A program made the position numbers and the translations under genes. Under the pieces are notes generated by a model. It ran no database searches. It had not been told where the DNA came from and saw only the letters and a list, made by a program, of their open reading frames with translations. A stretch of DNA of 64,000 bases. It comes from Cinclus cinclus. Its lineage: Eukaryota; Chordata; Aves; Passeriformes; Cinclidae. Each line of letters begins with the position of its first letter. Positions within the stretch are counted from its first letter, which is position 1. Location: contig NC_085071.1 of NCBI RefSeq assembly GCF_963662255.1, positions 2,878,701-2,942,700 of the forward strand, read 5' to 3'. Positions 25,541-38,400 of the stretch are shown here, piece after piece.

Positions 25541-27092
25541 TCCCTGGGACCCAATCCTTGTGGGACCTGTGTAGTGACTCCATGGGGTACAGCAGGTCTC
25601 CCTGGCTTACCAGACACCTGTACCTGGGATCTGGCTGTTGGCATCCCCACAGAAAGGCCAGCCTGAAAATTTCTCACCAGAGTTGATAACAAAGTGCACA
25701 CATGGCTCCATCCCAGAGAACCACCCCAGGGCAGCTCCCCATCCAGTGTGTTCCAGCAAAACATCTCACAGGACAGCAACAGGGCAGGAACCAGAGGAGC
25801 TACACCAGCTGTGCCATGCCAGCTCTTTCCTGGCTGCTCCACCCCAGCCACTCATCCCAGCTGCTGGGACATCCTGAATTACTGCAGGACACCACCCAGG
25901 GGGCACTTTGCAGTGTGCCTATCCATGGGATGGATGTTTCTGCTACAACTGCCCTCATCCAGTTCCCAAAGGGCTTTCTCTTTGTTCTGCCCTGCCAGTA
26001 ACTCTGATGCTGTGCCCTGCAGCCTGTGGTCCCTGGGAATGACCAGGTCTCCCCCACCCAGTACCTCATCCCAGCCATGATCTCTCATGCACAAGCTTTA
26101 AACTACTTCCCTGTGGCTCAGCCTGTTTACACATGGCCACAGACGACACTCAGCTCCTTAACTCACACCACACTGGGTGTTGCTTTGTATCCAAAATTGT
26201 AGGATGCTCTTATGCGAGGTGTCGTCCAGCTCTCATTAGAGCCAGAATAAGAACTGCTCTGGCCTTGGGAGGATCCATATTAATCCTCTCTGGGTTCTCT
26301 GTCTATACACAAGATCATTCTTTAGCCCAGCCAGTCCCAAGGGGTTTCATTCATATATAGAGAAACTACCTTATTTGCCTGTGCCTGATACAAACATCAG
26401 AATAAAACTCTTCAAATTCCATCTGAATGGAATCCTGCCCCTAAGGGACTAAAACGTTTTCTTCACAGCAGTCTCTCTCTGAGCCATTCATGAGCACTTG
26501 GAGATCTTCCCAGTATTTAACCTGGATCTGGGAATAGCTGCCATTCAGTTGGACTGCATGAAGTTAAAGCCCTTATCAGTCATTTCACCAGAGCAGTCCA
26601 TTGAGGCTGATCTGTTCTGGGTGTGTTCTGCACCCCCACACCCCTGCACCCACCCAACCTGCCCAGGCTGCAGCCCAGGGAGGAGCTGGACTTCTCTGTG
26701 TCCTGCTTCTGTTTCTGCTGGGCAAGCAGGACACCAGAGTTCCTGCAGAGAGCAGGGGTCACTCCTTTGCCCCTACAACTCTTAGACCTCTGTGTTACTT
26801 TGGCTTAAACCAAACTCAGACACATCATAATCGATAATTCAAACTACACATGTGACTTTCCAGAGTGATAAAAGGGAAAACTATGGGCATTGGTATAATC
26901 CCAGTTGATTTTGAATGTTCATAAAATAAATAGCACATGAATATTATCACTGTCAGCCACAGGACAACATAATTATTGGCTGTACTAATGGCATCACTTG
27001 TCTGGGATGGTGGAGGCCTCTGATTGATGTGCAGCAGCAGCAATACTCCATCCCACAGCTTCAGCAGAGAAGCCACCCCCAGGAGTTAGAGA

Positions 27093-27258
27093 CAGAGAAT
27101 GGTTTGGGTTGGAAGTGTCCTTAAAGCTCGTCTTGTTCCACCCCCTGCCATGGGACAGGGACACCTTTCACCTTCCACTATCCCTGGGTGCTCCAAGGCC
27201 CCTCCAACTTGGCCTTGAACACTTCCAGGGAATGGGGCAACCACAGCTTCTCTGGAAA
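27093..27258 (-). mobile_element. CR1 LINE, 3' half of an interrupted copy
   Basis: AGAGAATGGTTTGGGTTGGA, CCTTAAAGCTCGTCTTG, CCACCCCCTGCCATGGGAC, TTGGCCTTGAACACTTCCAG and CCACAGCTTCTCTGG form a classic minus-strand CR1 3' end. The homology stops at about 27258 and resumes in the same orientation at about 27659, with a second CR1 between. Confidence 0.92.
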
Positions 27259-27656
27259 ACAGAATCACAGCATCACAGAATTGTTAAGGGGACCTCTGGA
27301 GATCATTCAGTCCAACATCCCCCAAGGCAGGCTCGTCTAGAGCAGGTAGACAGGAGCACATCCAGGAGCATTTGGAATGTTTCCAAAGGAGACCCCATGT
27401 CCTCCCTAGGCAGCTGTTCCAAACAGAGACCTCTGCCAGCTGTCAGCATCCATGGGTGCATCCCAGGAGGGCCCATTGATTTATGGGTGTCAAGTCTGCC
27501 TGGATGATCTCTAACCCAACCATCCATGTCCAAATGCAAGTCTTCCTTTCTTCAGCCTCTTGTCTAACTGAGGTCTGTGACTCCTGAGGGCCAGCCTCAG
27601 CAATAAGGACTGAGGCAAAGGAGGCATTCCAGAATTTCACCTTCTCTGTGTCTTTC
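27259..27656 (-). mobile_element. Second CR1 LINE copy nested inside the first
   Basis: A fresh CR1 3' terminus begins at 27259 (CAGAATCACAGCATCACAG, TTCAGTCCAACATCC) and runs through TTTGGAATGTTTCC and GACTGAGGCAAAGGAGGCA, an internal CR1-type segment. It interrupts the flanking older copy. The middle portion around 27,430-27,560 is weakly matching. Confidence 0.75.
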
Positions 27657-27770
27657 CTGTGCCAGGGCCTCACCACTTTCACAGGGAAGAATTTCTTCCT
27701 AATATGTCATCTAACCCTGCCCTGTCTTAGTTTGGAAACATTCCCTGTTGTTCTGTGAAGGGGCTCAGGG
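27657..27770 (-). mobile_element. CR1 LINE, continuation of the interrupted copy
   Basis: TGTGCCAGGGCCTCACCAC, GGGAAGAATTTCTTCCTAAT and GTTTGGAAACATTCCC continue the CR1 consensus exactly where the 27093-27258 segment stopped. This supports a single original element split by a later insertion. Confidence 0.85.
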
Positions 27771-30700
27771 GCTCCTGGCTGTTCAGGGAATTTCCTGGAA
27801 ACCAGCATACAACCATCTTTCAAAGACAGAAGCAGGGGCTTGAAGGGTGTCAGACACCTCCCACCCAGGACAGGTCAGGGTCGGACTGCTGATGCCTGAG
27901 GAATTGAAAATTATGGCTGAGGAGGGCCTGTCCCTGCCCTGGTTTGTGTTGTGCTTTTCTGAAAATTCAAGGACAGTGAAAAACTCCCGTTTCCCTGCAC
28001 CTCACTGGTGCCTCTGCTTCCCAAGAGGTTCATGTCTTTTCCTGGCCTCACCTGATGAACAACTGCCCCTTCCAGCTCTGTTTCTCAGCAGCAAAAGGAC
28101 AGCACATGACTTGTAATAAAAGAATTAAGGACAAGATTTTTAAGTGAGCCAGAGGGAATTTGCAATCCACAATCTGCTGCAGTTCAAACCTGCTGATTTC
28201 AAGCAGAAAAGTCCTTTCAGCAACACCAGCACAGTGTCTTGACTTTGCTCCCCAGTGATGAGAAGCCCTTTGCTTTCCCCATGGGGGTCAGTCCTATTGA
28301 CAGCTACACCCCACCTGTGCAAATGATGTTCAACCTGTGCCCAACTCCTGCCAAGTGCATCCAAATCCCACATGATAAAAGGTTTAGATGTCATGCTCTG
28401 CTGCATTACATCACATTAAGTCATGTGTTGTCATCCCACACTATGTCAGCTCACAAAGCAGCTGTGTCCTGGTGACTCAGTCATTTAGGCTGAAATACAG
28501 TCCCCTCTCCCAAGGCATTCATGTCTGGGTGACATCTGAAGAACACATAATATTCTATAATTCTCTGAGTAACTTTTTTTCTAGGTGCAAAAAAATGAAA
28601 TTTCTGAAAATTTACAAAAAAAATTATTTATTAGCACATAACATTAGCACAGAGAATACCCATTATAAAAGTGGTGTCAGGGAGTGTGTCCACCACTGAT
28701 CCCATCAATGAAACAGCACACACTCTCAGCCTCTGATACAGATGAAATTCTCTAAAATCTCAGGGAAACATCACATTTCAAGAATACTTTCTCAGAAATA
28801 ACAGGACTTTCTGCCACTAGCACTCTCTGAGAAATTTCCTTCCGCAACAGCTCTCACTCCTCCTGACAATCACAGCTGTGTCACTCATTATTCTCAATTA
28901 GCATGAAGCCACATGATTGTTATTAGGAAAACTCATCTCTCAGAAGGGTCACTGCAATTTAAACCTAACTTTAGCCCTGACTTTCCCATTTGCTACAGCT
29001 GAGTATAAATAACTTTTGAAAATGTTTTATCATCAATTTTTGAACCTGGGCTCCCCATCTAAGCAGACTTTCCTGGCTGCTCCCCATCCAGAGGTTTTTG
29101 CATCCCTGCTGTTTGCTCTGGCCTGTGCAGTGCTGCTTTCCCAGGTGGGATTGCTCTGTGGGTAGGTGAGAGTTGCTCTCATTTTTCACATGCTGCAGCA
29201 GAGCTGCCTGAGCACAGCCGAGGACCACTGGCACTGCTGATGAGCTGGAAAAGAGTCATGAAGCTGATTATAGTCTGTCAGCTTCCCTAACCACTTCCAG
29301 CAATTAGGTTTAAGGGCTTTCTTACTAAATTTGAAGAAATTGCTTCCTTTCCTCCTGTTCCTCTGAGCAAAATCAGCAGAGCCTGATCTCAGATCTGCCC
29401 ACTTGCATTGTCAGGACAAACAGTCCCAACCCACTCGGGTCAAACTGCACCTCCAGACTGCTCAGGCAGACCCAGCACCCACCCCAAGACCCTGACCTTT
29501 ACTAATAACCCAAGCAAGAGAGAGTGAGGATATTTACCTTCGAGCTAGATGTCATGCAGCAGCTGAAGCAGCCTCAGCTCACAGGGAGTGGGTGCTGGAC
29601 TTGGGTCAGGGACTGCTTGGCTTGATGCCAGCCAACTCTAGGGATTTGTGGACTAATTTCTTCCTGTTTCTCCTTAACCCCATGCAGTCAGTCCTCTTGC
29701 AATTTAAAACCCTCTAATTATACCAAGGCAGGACCTGCCTTCCCTGTGAAACAGCCCCTTCCCTTGCACCAGGAACTGTCTCTGGCCACGCAAACAGCCA
29801 TCACACAGGGCTGATTTGGGCCAACAAAAAGCACATTTGTGAGGTTACTTTTCCCTGAAGTAGCTCAGCCAGCACTGGCACAGGGGCAAGCAGGAAGACA
29901 TCACCAAGGGTAGAAGTCCTGGCAGGGTCGTGGAAGCCTCCATTCAGATTAGTTCCAGCCATGGAGTGAAATGGATGCGTGAAAGAGAAGATGTTTGTAG
30001 AGGACAGTTCATCCCCTCTATGCCACAATCAGTGTTCCTTCCCTTCACTCTGTCCTTGGCATAGCACAATTTGTACCTTTCCACTGCAGAACACCTATTT
30101 TTTTTTCCTCTTGCAAAGAAGCAGGCAGCCCTGTGACACCAGGCAGAGGCTGAAGCTGTACCAGAGTCCTTGTTTCCCCTAGGCTCCATACCCAGGTGAC
30201 AGACCAGCTGACACACTGCAGAAGAGTGCAATCCGTGGTGTGTCCTTTGTATATCACACACAGAGAATGAAGAAACAGAGCTTCTAGAAACATTCCCAAA
30301 ACACAGGGATGGCAGAAATCTGAGTGGATGAACAGACCTGCATAGGCAGGAGCTTCAGGGACTTTTTGGCTGGAGACAACAAGTAGAAACCTGAAGGTCT
30401 GTCCTCCTGCTCAGTTTTCTCCCAAAGAAAACTTCAGGTCTAACAAAGCTCTCTCTCAGCTCATCCTGTTTCTTGCAAGGCAAGTGGGAACCCAGGAGTG
30501 ATTTCTCGTGCATTATTTTGCCATTAGCTGCTCTGCAAAGAAGAGGCAATGGATGTCCAAGAAATGAGGCTGCATGTGCAGAGCAGAACAAGTGCTGCTA
30601 CCACATCCCAGAAGAGAATTCTAGCTGCAGCAGTTTTTGATATTTGCTTTTTAGCTGTTTTACTTAGCATGCATATTCAGCTGGCAGGAAAGCTCTTCAT

Positions 30701-31607
30701 CACAGAGTAACTTCCCTCAGTGATGAGCTCACAAAACCTCCCATCCTCTGATCTCGACCAAACACAAGACTCAAATTTCTCTTCTGTCTCTTCAGCTTTC
30801 CCTCCAAGGGAACCTGGTCATGACAAGAGCTCTGGATGGTTTCTTCACACCTGCCTCGCTCCTGTCTCCATCCTACACATTTTTCCCATTTAATGGGGAA
30901 ATGCAATGAGGCTGAGGACAGCCAAGACTGAAGCCCCAGCACAGGAGCCTTCTTCCCATGAGGGCTATGCTGTGGAGCAGCTTTTCTGTCTCCATGCCAC
31001 TTCCCCACATTCCTTTGTCTCAGGAAGTGCAGTACTTACAATTTAGAAGCATGCTGTCAACACATATCAATGTTGGCAGTTTTTCAATGTAAAAATCTGT
31101 CACTTCCCCCCCCAGCTCACCTGATCCCTGCTCCTATGTCAAGTCTGCTTTTTGGCTGTAAATACAATACTGCCACTTCCAGTCAAACAAAAACCTCCTC
31201 CATATCATCAAATTGGCTTAAAGATCATTTAAAGCATAACTTTTAAAAATTATGGGAAAATTAGCTTGGTGCACTTTGTCATCCATTCTTGAGCCTGAAA
31301 AAGTTCATTTCTGTCCAAGTGTCTCCACCCAAGACCCTTTTTCCAAGGTGAGAGCTATGGCTCAGTTTACCATCTGCTCTGAATGGAGCTTCCTTGGGGA
31401 CCAAAGCTCATGTGAGTATAAATTTTGTTTTCAAGTTAAGCCCTGGGGCTTCCCAAATGCAAAACCTCAGGCAAGTTCCTCTCGCAATGGCATGCAACAT
31501 CAGCTGGGTGCTTCCTTCTGACTCGGGCTCTGCCTGATGTAGGAGAACCCAGAGCACACCCATGCAAATGTGGCAAACCTTAAACTGGAGAGCAGAAGAC
31601 ATGTGCC

Positions 31608-31800
31608 TGGCAGGCTGAGGAAAGGGATTATCTGCCCTGTGTGGGGCTACACCTGGAATATGGGGAGCAGTGGATCTCAGTTCAGGAGGGACATGAGGGA
31701 ACTGGGGAGGGTCTTGAGAAAGAGGCTGAGCCAGCATAGCCAAGAGAAGGCTGAGGGCAACCTGGCAACCCTCATGGAAAGAGAGGTCTTCATCCCAACC
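31608..31800 (+). mobile_element. Degenerate CR1 LINE internal fragment
   Basis: GGGGCTACACCTGGAATATG, CAGTTCAGGAGGGACATGAG and GAGAAAGAGGCTGAG resemble the CR1 region upstream of its 3' end in + orientation. The match is patchy and the boundaries are approximate. Confidence 0.6.
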
Positions 31801-32914
31801 TCATCTCAGAATTTTCCAAATCTAAGGCAGACACAACCAGCTTGACCCAGTGCTGAGAATAGTCCTGCTCCATGTGTGAGGCTGCTCTGAAAACCTTCAG
31901 ACATCTGACAGCAGCACTTCAGTGATTCTGCAAGCTTCCTTGCCCCTGCTCTGAACCACTCAGTGCCACTGAAAACACGTTAGAGAGGAACCAAAACAGC
32001 AGTGTCCCTCAAAATGCTGACAGGATTTTATCAGGCTGCAACACTGCTCAATAGGTACAAAGTACTGTGGAGAAATACTGGAAAGGCATGAAGAGTACAA
32101 AAACTTTTTTGTGATGACCAGGCACCACCTTCATCCTGCATCTGGGGGATGAAGGGCAGAGTTAAAGAATTGAGGAGACCAGGTACAGCCCACTATCCCA
32201 GCACATGCTCACCTGGGCAGTGCAGCCTGAAATTCCCACAGCAGCAGCACCATGGGGACGGGGCTCTGGCCAGTCCTTCCACCCACCCCAGTTCCCAAGA
32301 GAGAGATCTTATTTGGACACAGCCCCAAACATGGGTTGCACAGTGGGGCCCAGTGAAGTGTGCCCACCTTTCCCAGTCTGCCCAGCAGCTGGAGTGCTCC
32401 TCCACACAGCCCAGGAGCAGCAGCCACAGCTTCCCCTGAGGCTCCAGGCTGCTCTGACAGCCAGGACATCACTGCAGAAACAGCTGTGCAAAGCCAAAAG
32501 GTTGGCAGCACTGGAAGCAGACAGAGGAGATCACAGAGACTGTCCAGAACCTGGCTGGAGCCTTCAAACCATTGGTATAGCCCCAGAGAACATCCAGCAA
32601 CCTTGGAGTCTTCTGAGGACAGCACAGGGTAGCCTGTGGATGTTTCACCAGGTACTTCCATCACCAGTTTGTAGGCTGGGAGCGATCACCCCCAACACAT
32701 TGCCTGTTCCTGGCTGGGTGCAATGCTTCCTTGACAGCTGTGAAAGACATCAACAAGTCAAGCCCACTGCAGCCACCCCAAAAAGCCTCTCTCCAGGAGT
32801 GCCACCTCCCGCATCATTCAAAGCAGCATCTTCTCACCTAACACCCCTCAGTCACACAAGGGCTGGGACAACCCCCAGCAAATCCTTGCTGTCAGTTCCT
32901 GAACACTCCTGAAC

Positions 32915-32935
32915 CCTCCTCCTCCTCCTCCTCCT
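32915..32935. repeat. (CCT)7 trinucleotide microsatellite
   Basis: Seven perfect CCT units in non-coding sequence. Confidence 0.95.
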
Positions 32936-34869
32936 GCCTCGACTCCCAGAAAGCCCCCAAGGCTTCCCCACATGCTGCTATTTAGAAATGCTGAAGTGCA
33001 GCCAGTCCAATGTGGAGCAGGGGGCTGTGGTACAGGGTACCCGCAGTCCCTGCCCCCCAGCTCACACACTGCCTGCATCCTGAGGCTGCTGCTGCCTCCT
33101 CCCCAGCGGGGAAAGAGCTTCCTCCTCACAGAGCCCACAGGAAGCACCATGGTATTTATAGAGCCCTGAGAGCGTTGTGCACAAACTCGGGGAAAAACCT
33201 ACACTCGGTCAAAAACAACCTCCTGCACCCAGAGCTGCACTGGAGCTGGTGCCTCGGGACATGTTCCCAGCACTCTCTTGAGCCCACAGGTCCTGGAAGG
33301 AGGCTGTAGGTCCTTCTCCACTGTAGAGATGGGATGTGGAGCCTTTCCAGGACTATTTCTGACCTTCTCCACTGTCTCCTCCTCACGTGTCTCCTTCCAT
33401 CTCCTGCCTTTTTAGTCATGTTCCTCCCTCTTCCATCTTTATATTCCTTTCTACTCATGATCTGTGTGATCAAAACTGCTCCACCTGAGCAAGGAAAGCA
33501 ACCACCAAAACACAGAGGACACAGGACAGCACACACCTGCTTTCCCTGCATGGGGTGAAGAAAAGATGAAGAGTCAGAGCTACTCATTGAAACATGGCAG
33601 CATGTACTTATCTCTCTGGGCCATCGAGCACAAAGACCCCTTCCACCAGGAATTTCAAGATGTCGGAGTTTGACTTTCATCTCAGTTTTCGGAAACATCT
33701 TCTATCTCAATTTTTCGAAACAAAATTTTGCATTCATTATTTTTGAGAATTCCAAATTTCCGTTTCTGTTCTGAACTTGAGATCATTTTCTGCTATCACA
33801 AACAGCAGGAAACATTGAGATTTCAAAATATCCACTTCAAAAGGAAACCCGAAAGTGTTTCACTCTGAAAGAGCTCTGAAACAGGTTCAATTACAATCCT
33901 GAACTTTTCTTTCCTGAATGAATTCTGATTCATCTGGCCCAGTTCCATGACTTAGTAAGTTTGTATAAGATGAGACAATAGCAGTTCCAGGAAACTTTTC
34001 CCAGCCACTTCTGACCCAAACATGAAGTCCACTTCAAAGCTTGGTAATGTTCATTTCCATCTGAGCTGGAGGTACCCTTGCCCTTAGCTGTGTCCTGCAG
34101 TCAGCCCTCTGAGCAGCCTGCAGGACACAATGGGTGATGATCTTCCTAGCACTTCACTGCAAATGACCCCACCAGTGCTTTTGCTCCACTTCTCTCAGTC
34201 CTACAACCAGCCATGTGTGCCTGGCAAAGCTCTCCTGTGGCTGGGAGAGGCACACAGCCAAGATGATCCACCTTCCACTCAAGAGGGTTTCAGGGCACAC
34301 AGAGCCAGGCTGCATGTGCTCAGATGTGCTCCCTTGGAGCAGCTAAACTGCTGGACCCTTCCCAAGCTGTGCCTTCCCAAGGCTGTCCCTCACCAAGAAA
34401 GCTGCAAGCCACTGGTAGCTGGCTGTGCTGAATCTGTGTCTGGAAGTGCTGCTGTTACCTAAAAATCATGTCAGGGAGCCAGTGCTGCCTCAGGCTCTAC
34501 AGGAAAGTAGAGCCTTTGCTGTATCACTCAGCTGAAGAGACAAATCACTTATTCCTTGTTCCTCCACTGTGGATGTGGAATTGGCTCTCCCAGCTGAGCT
34601 GGAAACAGCCAGCATGGGCTGGGTCCACTGGAACTGTGGGCCTTCCTGAGCTGTTCCACTGGAATCAGACCCATTTTTAGGGACAGGTAGGCTCTCATGT
34701 TTAACAAACCTGCTGCAGCTGAAAACTCAGTCCACCAGAAAAGTGCTCTTTGCTTACCTCTCCTGTGTCCCAGCTCTGCAGCAGTACAGGGAGAGCAGGA
34801 AGCCCTGAGGTTTGTGCTGCTTCAGAGAAAGGAGATGGCAGAAGACTAAGTCCATCTGCACTCTCTCCA

Positions 34870-34983
34870 CCCATCCCATCCCATCCCATCCCATCCCATC
34901 CCATCCCATCCCATCCCATCCCATCCCATCCCATCCCATCCCATCCCATCCCATCCCATCCCATCCCATCCCATCCCATCCAT
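34870..34983. repeat. (CCCAT)22 pentanucleotide satellite
   Basis: Twenty-two perfect CCCAT copies at 34870-34979 plus a partial unit. The opposite strand is (ATGGG)n, which can form G-quadruplexes. The MGWDG protein repeats read from it are not genes. Confidence 0.98.
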
Positions 34984-35750
34984 AGTGTTAGGGGCACAAA
35001 CAAGGAAACCCAAAAGGACTACACTAAATAGCATTTTACTTTACAGGTACAATGCATAAAACAAACATGAAATCTGTGCTATGGCTCAATATTCAGGACT
35101 TTTTTTGGATTATCAGAATCCATTGTCATAGCTGCAATGAGATGTCAGTTCCAAAATATCAGCAAGGAACACAGAAAAGTTTTTGATGCGACAGAACCCA
35201 AACTGGCATGGATTTTGCCATGTTGTTAATGCCATTCCTAAAAGCTGAGCCCACAGGGACTGGCAACAAATACACCATACACCCTCCTTTAGCCTGGTGC
35301 CCTTCTCTCTGTGTATATGTGCAAATGTGTTGTATGAAAATTCCTGCTTGTGTCTGGGAGCTGCAGAAAATGAAGCACTGGAGAACAGGAACAGCTTCTG
35401 CTGACCTCAGGTTGTCCTGACAGAGTGCTGGGATGATCCACCTTTGCCTGTAAACCATTCTCTACCCTCTCTGGGAGGCCCAAGCTGTGGCAGCATCTTG
35501 GAGATAACTTCTAACACAGGAATATTTGCACAGCTCTCTCTCCTGGAGCCAGGCCAAACTGCCTGTGGTTTGTGGCCAGCAATTACAAACATTACAGCAG
35601 AAGACAGTATTTGTTTAACTGCTTGCTCTGACAATACTGTAGCTTGCAAAAGTCCAATTGCACACCCAGAGCTGGCAACATGTTGGAAATCATCTGTTCT
35701 TGCACCAAGAGTAGGGGCTGATTTCCTGCAAGGTGGGACTCTGCCAGGGA

Positions 35751-35848
35751 GGATGGGATGGGATGGGATGGGATGGGATGGGATGGGATGGGATGGGATG
35801 GGATGGGATGGGATGGGATGGGATGGGATGGGATGGGATGGGATGGGA
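35751..35848. repeat. (GGGAT)18 pentanucleotide satellite
   Basis: Eighteen full GGGAT copies at 35755-35844 with partial ends. This is the reverse-complement motif of the array at 34870 and lies about 770 bp away from it, so the two are inverted relative to one another. Confidence 0.98.
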
Positions 35849-36319
35849 GTATACCTGCTTTCCAGAAGAGATGGCTCTGCCTCCCTGTTACACTCTGAGC
35901 TCAGAAGTTTCCAGCATAAAACTGTGGCCTGCCCTGCCTGGATCTGATCATGCCTTCAGCAGAAGCTTCTGCACCTTGGGTCCTGCCTTGTGGAAACCCA
36001 GAGCTCTGGCTGTGGGACAGTCTATGAGCCAGGCAGCTTCTACCAAGGTTCATGGGTGTGAAGCCCTAACAGGAACAGCCCCCAAGGTCCATCACCTTCT
36101 CAAAATGCAAGTAATGACAGATCTTGGGTGGCACAGCTATCTGCACAGGAAATTTTTTTTCTGCCCTTAAGGAAGCTGCTTTAGGATGCTCCACATGGCA
36201 GCAGGCAGCTTGGTCCTCTCCTGGCCTGAACTGTAAAACTACAAACAGAGAGTGCAAAGGGCAGGTGCTCCACTCTGGCCACTTAGCATACCCTGACACA
36301 AGAGACCCTAGAGACCACA

Positions 36320-36540
36320 GAACCTCATAGACTGGATGTGGAATCACCTTGAGACTAGAAGGGACTTTGGATGAAGACAGGCCTGCTCTCCAGTTTCAGG
36401 TAGCTCATTTATCCTTGCATTGTCCTGTTTGAAAGTTCTTACATTATGAAGAGCTGTCTCTAGGCAGGAGGATCTTCCTTGAGTCTCACCTGAATCCTCC
36501 TTTCTGCAGCTGAAGCCTCTTAGTCATGATGTGCACCACA
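36320..36540 (-). mobile_element. Probable old CR1 LINE fragment
   Basis: GACTAGAAGGGACTTTGG near the left and TCCTTGAGTCTCACCTGAAT with CTTTCTGCAGCTGAAGCC at the right resemble a diverged minus-strand CR1. Less certain than the other copies. Confidence 0.5.
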
Positions 36541-37171
36541 ATCATGGCAGAAAGATCCATCTTCCACCTTCTCTGTGGATTTGAGGACTTCTCCTGCCTT
36601 CCTCTGCTGTCTGTTCTCCAGGGGAAACTTCAGCACCTCCAGCTGTCAGGGCTCTGCTGATGACTGCTTATCTCAAAGCACTCTCCAGTCCCTAAGATCC
36701 ATATCTTTCCTGAAGTGCTGGGGCTTCCCCATTCACAGCCATCCCATCAGATCTGCTCCTCCGAACCAGGACAATACTGACCCAAAAATCCACACACGTT
36801 TGCATGGTTTCAGCACTGCAGCACAGTTTGGCCCAGGTTCACACCCTGGAGAAGGTGAAACACCCAGAAGCCCCAGTACAGGGCTGACCCTTTGGCCAGA
36901 GGCACAAGGTGAACTCTGAGAAAACCTGCAGCACACATCCTTGCACTCATTTCAGCTCCTGCTCTCTTGCTAATGGTTTCCTCAGCATCTGGCTGAGGTA
37001 GAACACAGATCCAGATGGAGTACTTTCCACTGCTATTAGTACAAAGCTTAGAGGCCTGGCACAGGTTGCAAAAGCAGAGGGAATCAGAAGCTCTGTGTTT
37101 TCTGGTGTGGCAGGTATCTGTGTTTTTTGGGCTTTTGCCAGGATGCAGGTAGGTTTTCTGGTGGAGCTTGG

Positions 37172-37308
37172 GAGTTCAAGAAGTGTTTGGACAACACTCT
37201 CAGGCACAGGGTGGGATTCTTGGGCCTGTCCTGTGCAGGGCTAGGAGCTGGACTCGATGATCCTTGTGGGTCCCTTCCAGCTCAGGAGAATCTATGACTC
37301 TAGGAAGA
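37172..37308 (+). mobile_element. CR1 LINE 3'-end fragment
   Basis: AAGAAGTGTTTGGACAACAC, TCTCAGGCACAGGGTGGGA, TGGACTCGATGATCCTTGTG, GGTCCCTTCCAGCTCAGGA and a short TCTATGACTCTA tail form a plus-strand CR1 3' end. Confidence 0.92.
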
Positions 37309-38299
37309 GTTAAGCACAGTGAGAGGTAGGCAGCCCTTGGCAGCCAAGACCCTGACTCTCTACAGCACTTCCATAGCCTGCTTTTGCAGGCCAGTTCCAC
37401 TTTCTTCTTTGTGAAAGGCTTCAGGTTTCATTCTGTGATGGCTCAAATTTGTTGTGAACCAGAACTGAAGTGCTGAGCTGGACAAGCTGCTGGTTTCATT
37501 GCTCCTCAGAATAGCAGCTCTATTTCCTAAGCCACATTTATAAACTGCTGCTGTTTGGGGTTTTTTTGACAAAGATAGTGAGCTCAGGAAATCAGCAGTG
37601 TTTTCTGTTATCTGGAGCACAGCCACACGAAAGAGGGAAGAGAGTGTCATACTCCAGGAGCCTATTCATGGAAACTAGTATCTCACTGCTTTGCCCCTTG
37701 AAAGCCAGATATTTATAATCCCTCACACTTCCTCTTCCTGCTCCTTGCTGTCACCAGCTCCAAAACCTGCTCATACTTTTCACCCCACAAAAGGACTAGC
37801 AGGGGTAGGCCACGTCTCTTCATTTCCATGTGTAATTCATTGCTCACACATTGCACAGAACAACACAGAACAGTTGCAGTGCCCCAAGTTGTCTCCAGTG
37901 GACCTTCCCACCCACTGGTGTGCTTTGTCCTGGCCTTGGGAGCGCCCCCATCAGCCCAGGCACAGCTCAGGTCCACAAAACCCCTGACATGCCCCATACT
38001 TCTCAGAGCCTGGAGCAGGAAGGTGCAGTGAGGAGCAGTGGTGGATAGACAGCACGTGGGGCACGCTGCTGCCCCAGGGCAGGCAGACCTCAGGGATCAG
38101 GGTGGCTGCAGCACAAGGACATGGGCACCCACAGTGGCTGCAGCTCCCTAACGCAGATTGCAAATAAAACAGTGAGACATCAGCAGCACAACCCTCCAAG
38201 GCATTCCCAGAGGTGCTTGGAAGCCCAGGGAGATCTCAGTATCTCTGAGAAGCAGTGCCCAGAAACTGCTGCACAAACTGCAATACAGAAAAGGTGTGG

Positions 38300-38400
38300 A
38301 GTTACTGGAGCAGACAGGGCCAGAAAATGAAGGGGTTGGAGCATCTAGTATATGAGGAGACGCTGAAAGAGCTGGGACCCTTCAGGTCCAAGAGGTGTCC
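38300..38400 (+). mobile_element. CR1 LINE internal fragment
   Basis: GGGGTTGGAGCATCTAGTAT, ATGAGGAGACGCTGAAAGAG and CTGGGACCCTTCAGG match the CR1 segment that lies a few hundred bases upstream of the 3' end. The adjoining 3' part is absent. Confidence 0.75.

Larger units (their letters stand above)
27771..34869. other. Gene-free non-coding stretch
   Basis: Contains only a degenerate CR1 piece (31.6 kb), a CCT microsatellite and an AT-rich segment with TTTCGAAA-like words (33.65-33.93 kb). A 235-codon open frame at 32205-32912 lacks recognisable domains. Confidence 0.6.

Noticed and set aside
34701..36170. Frames with repeated MGWDG peptides
   Set aside because: Translations of the CCCAT/GGGAT satellites.
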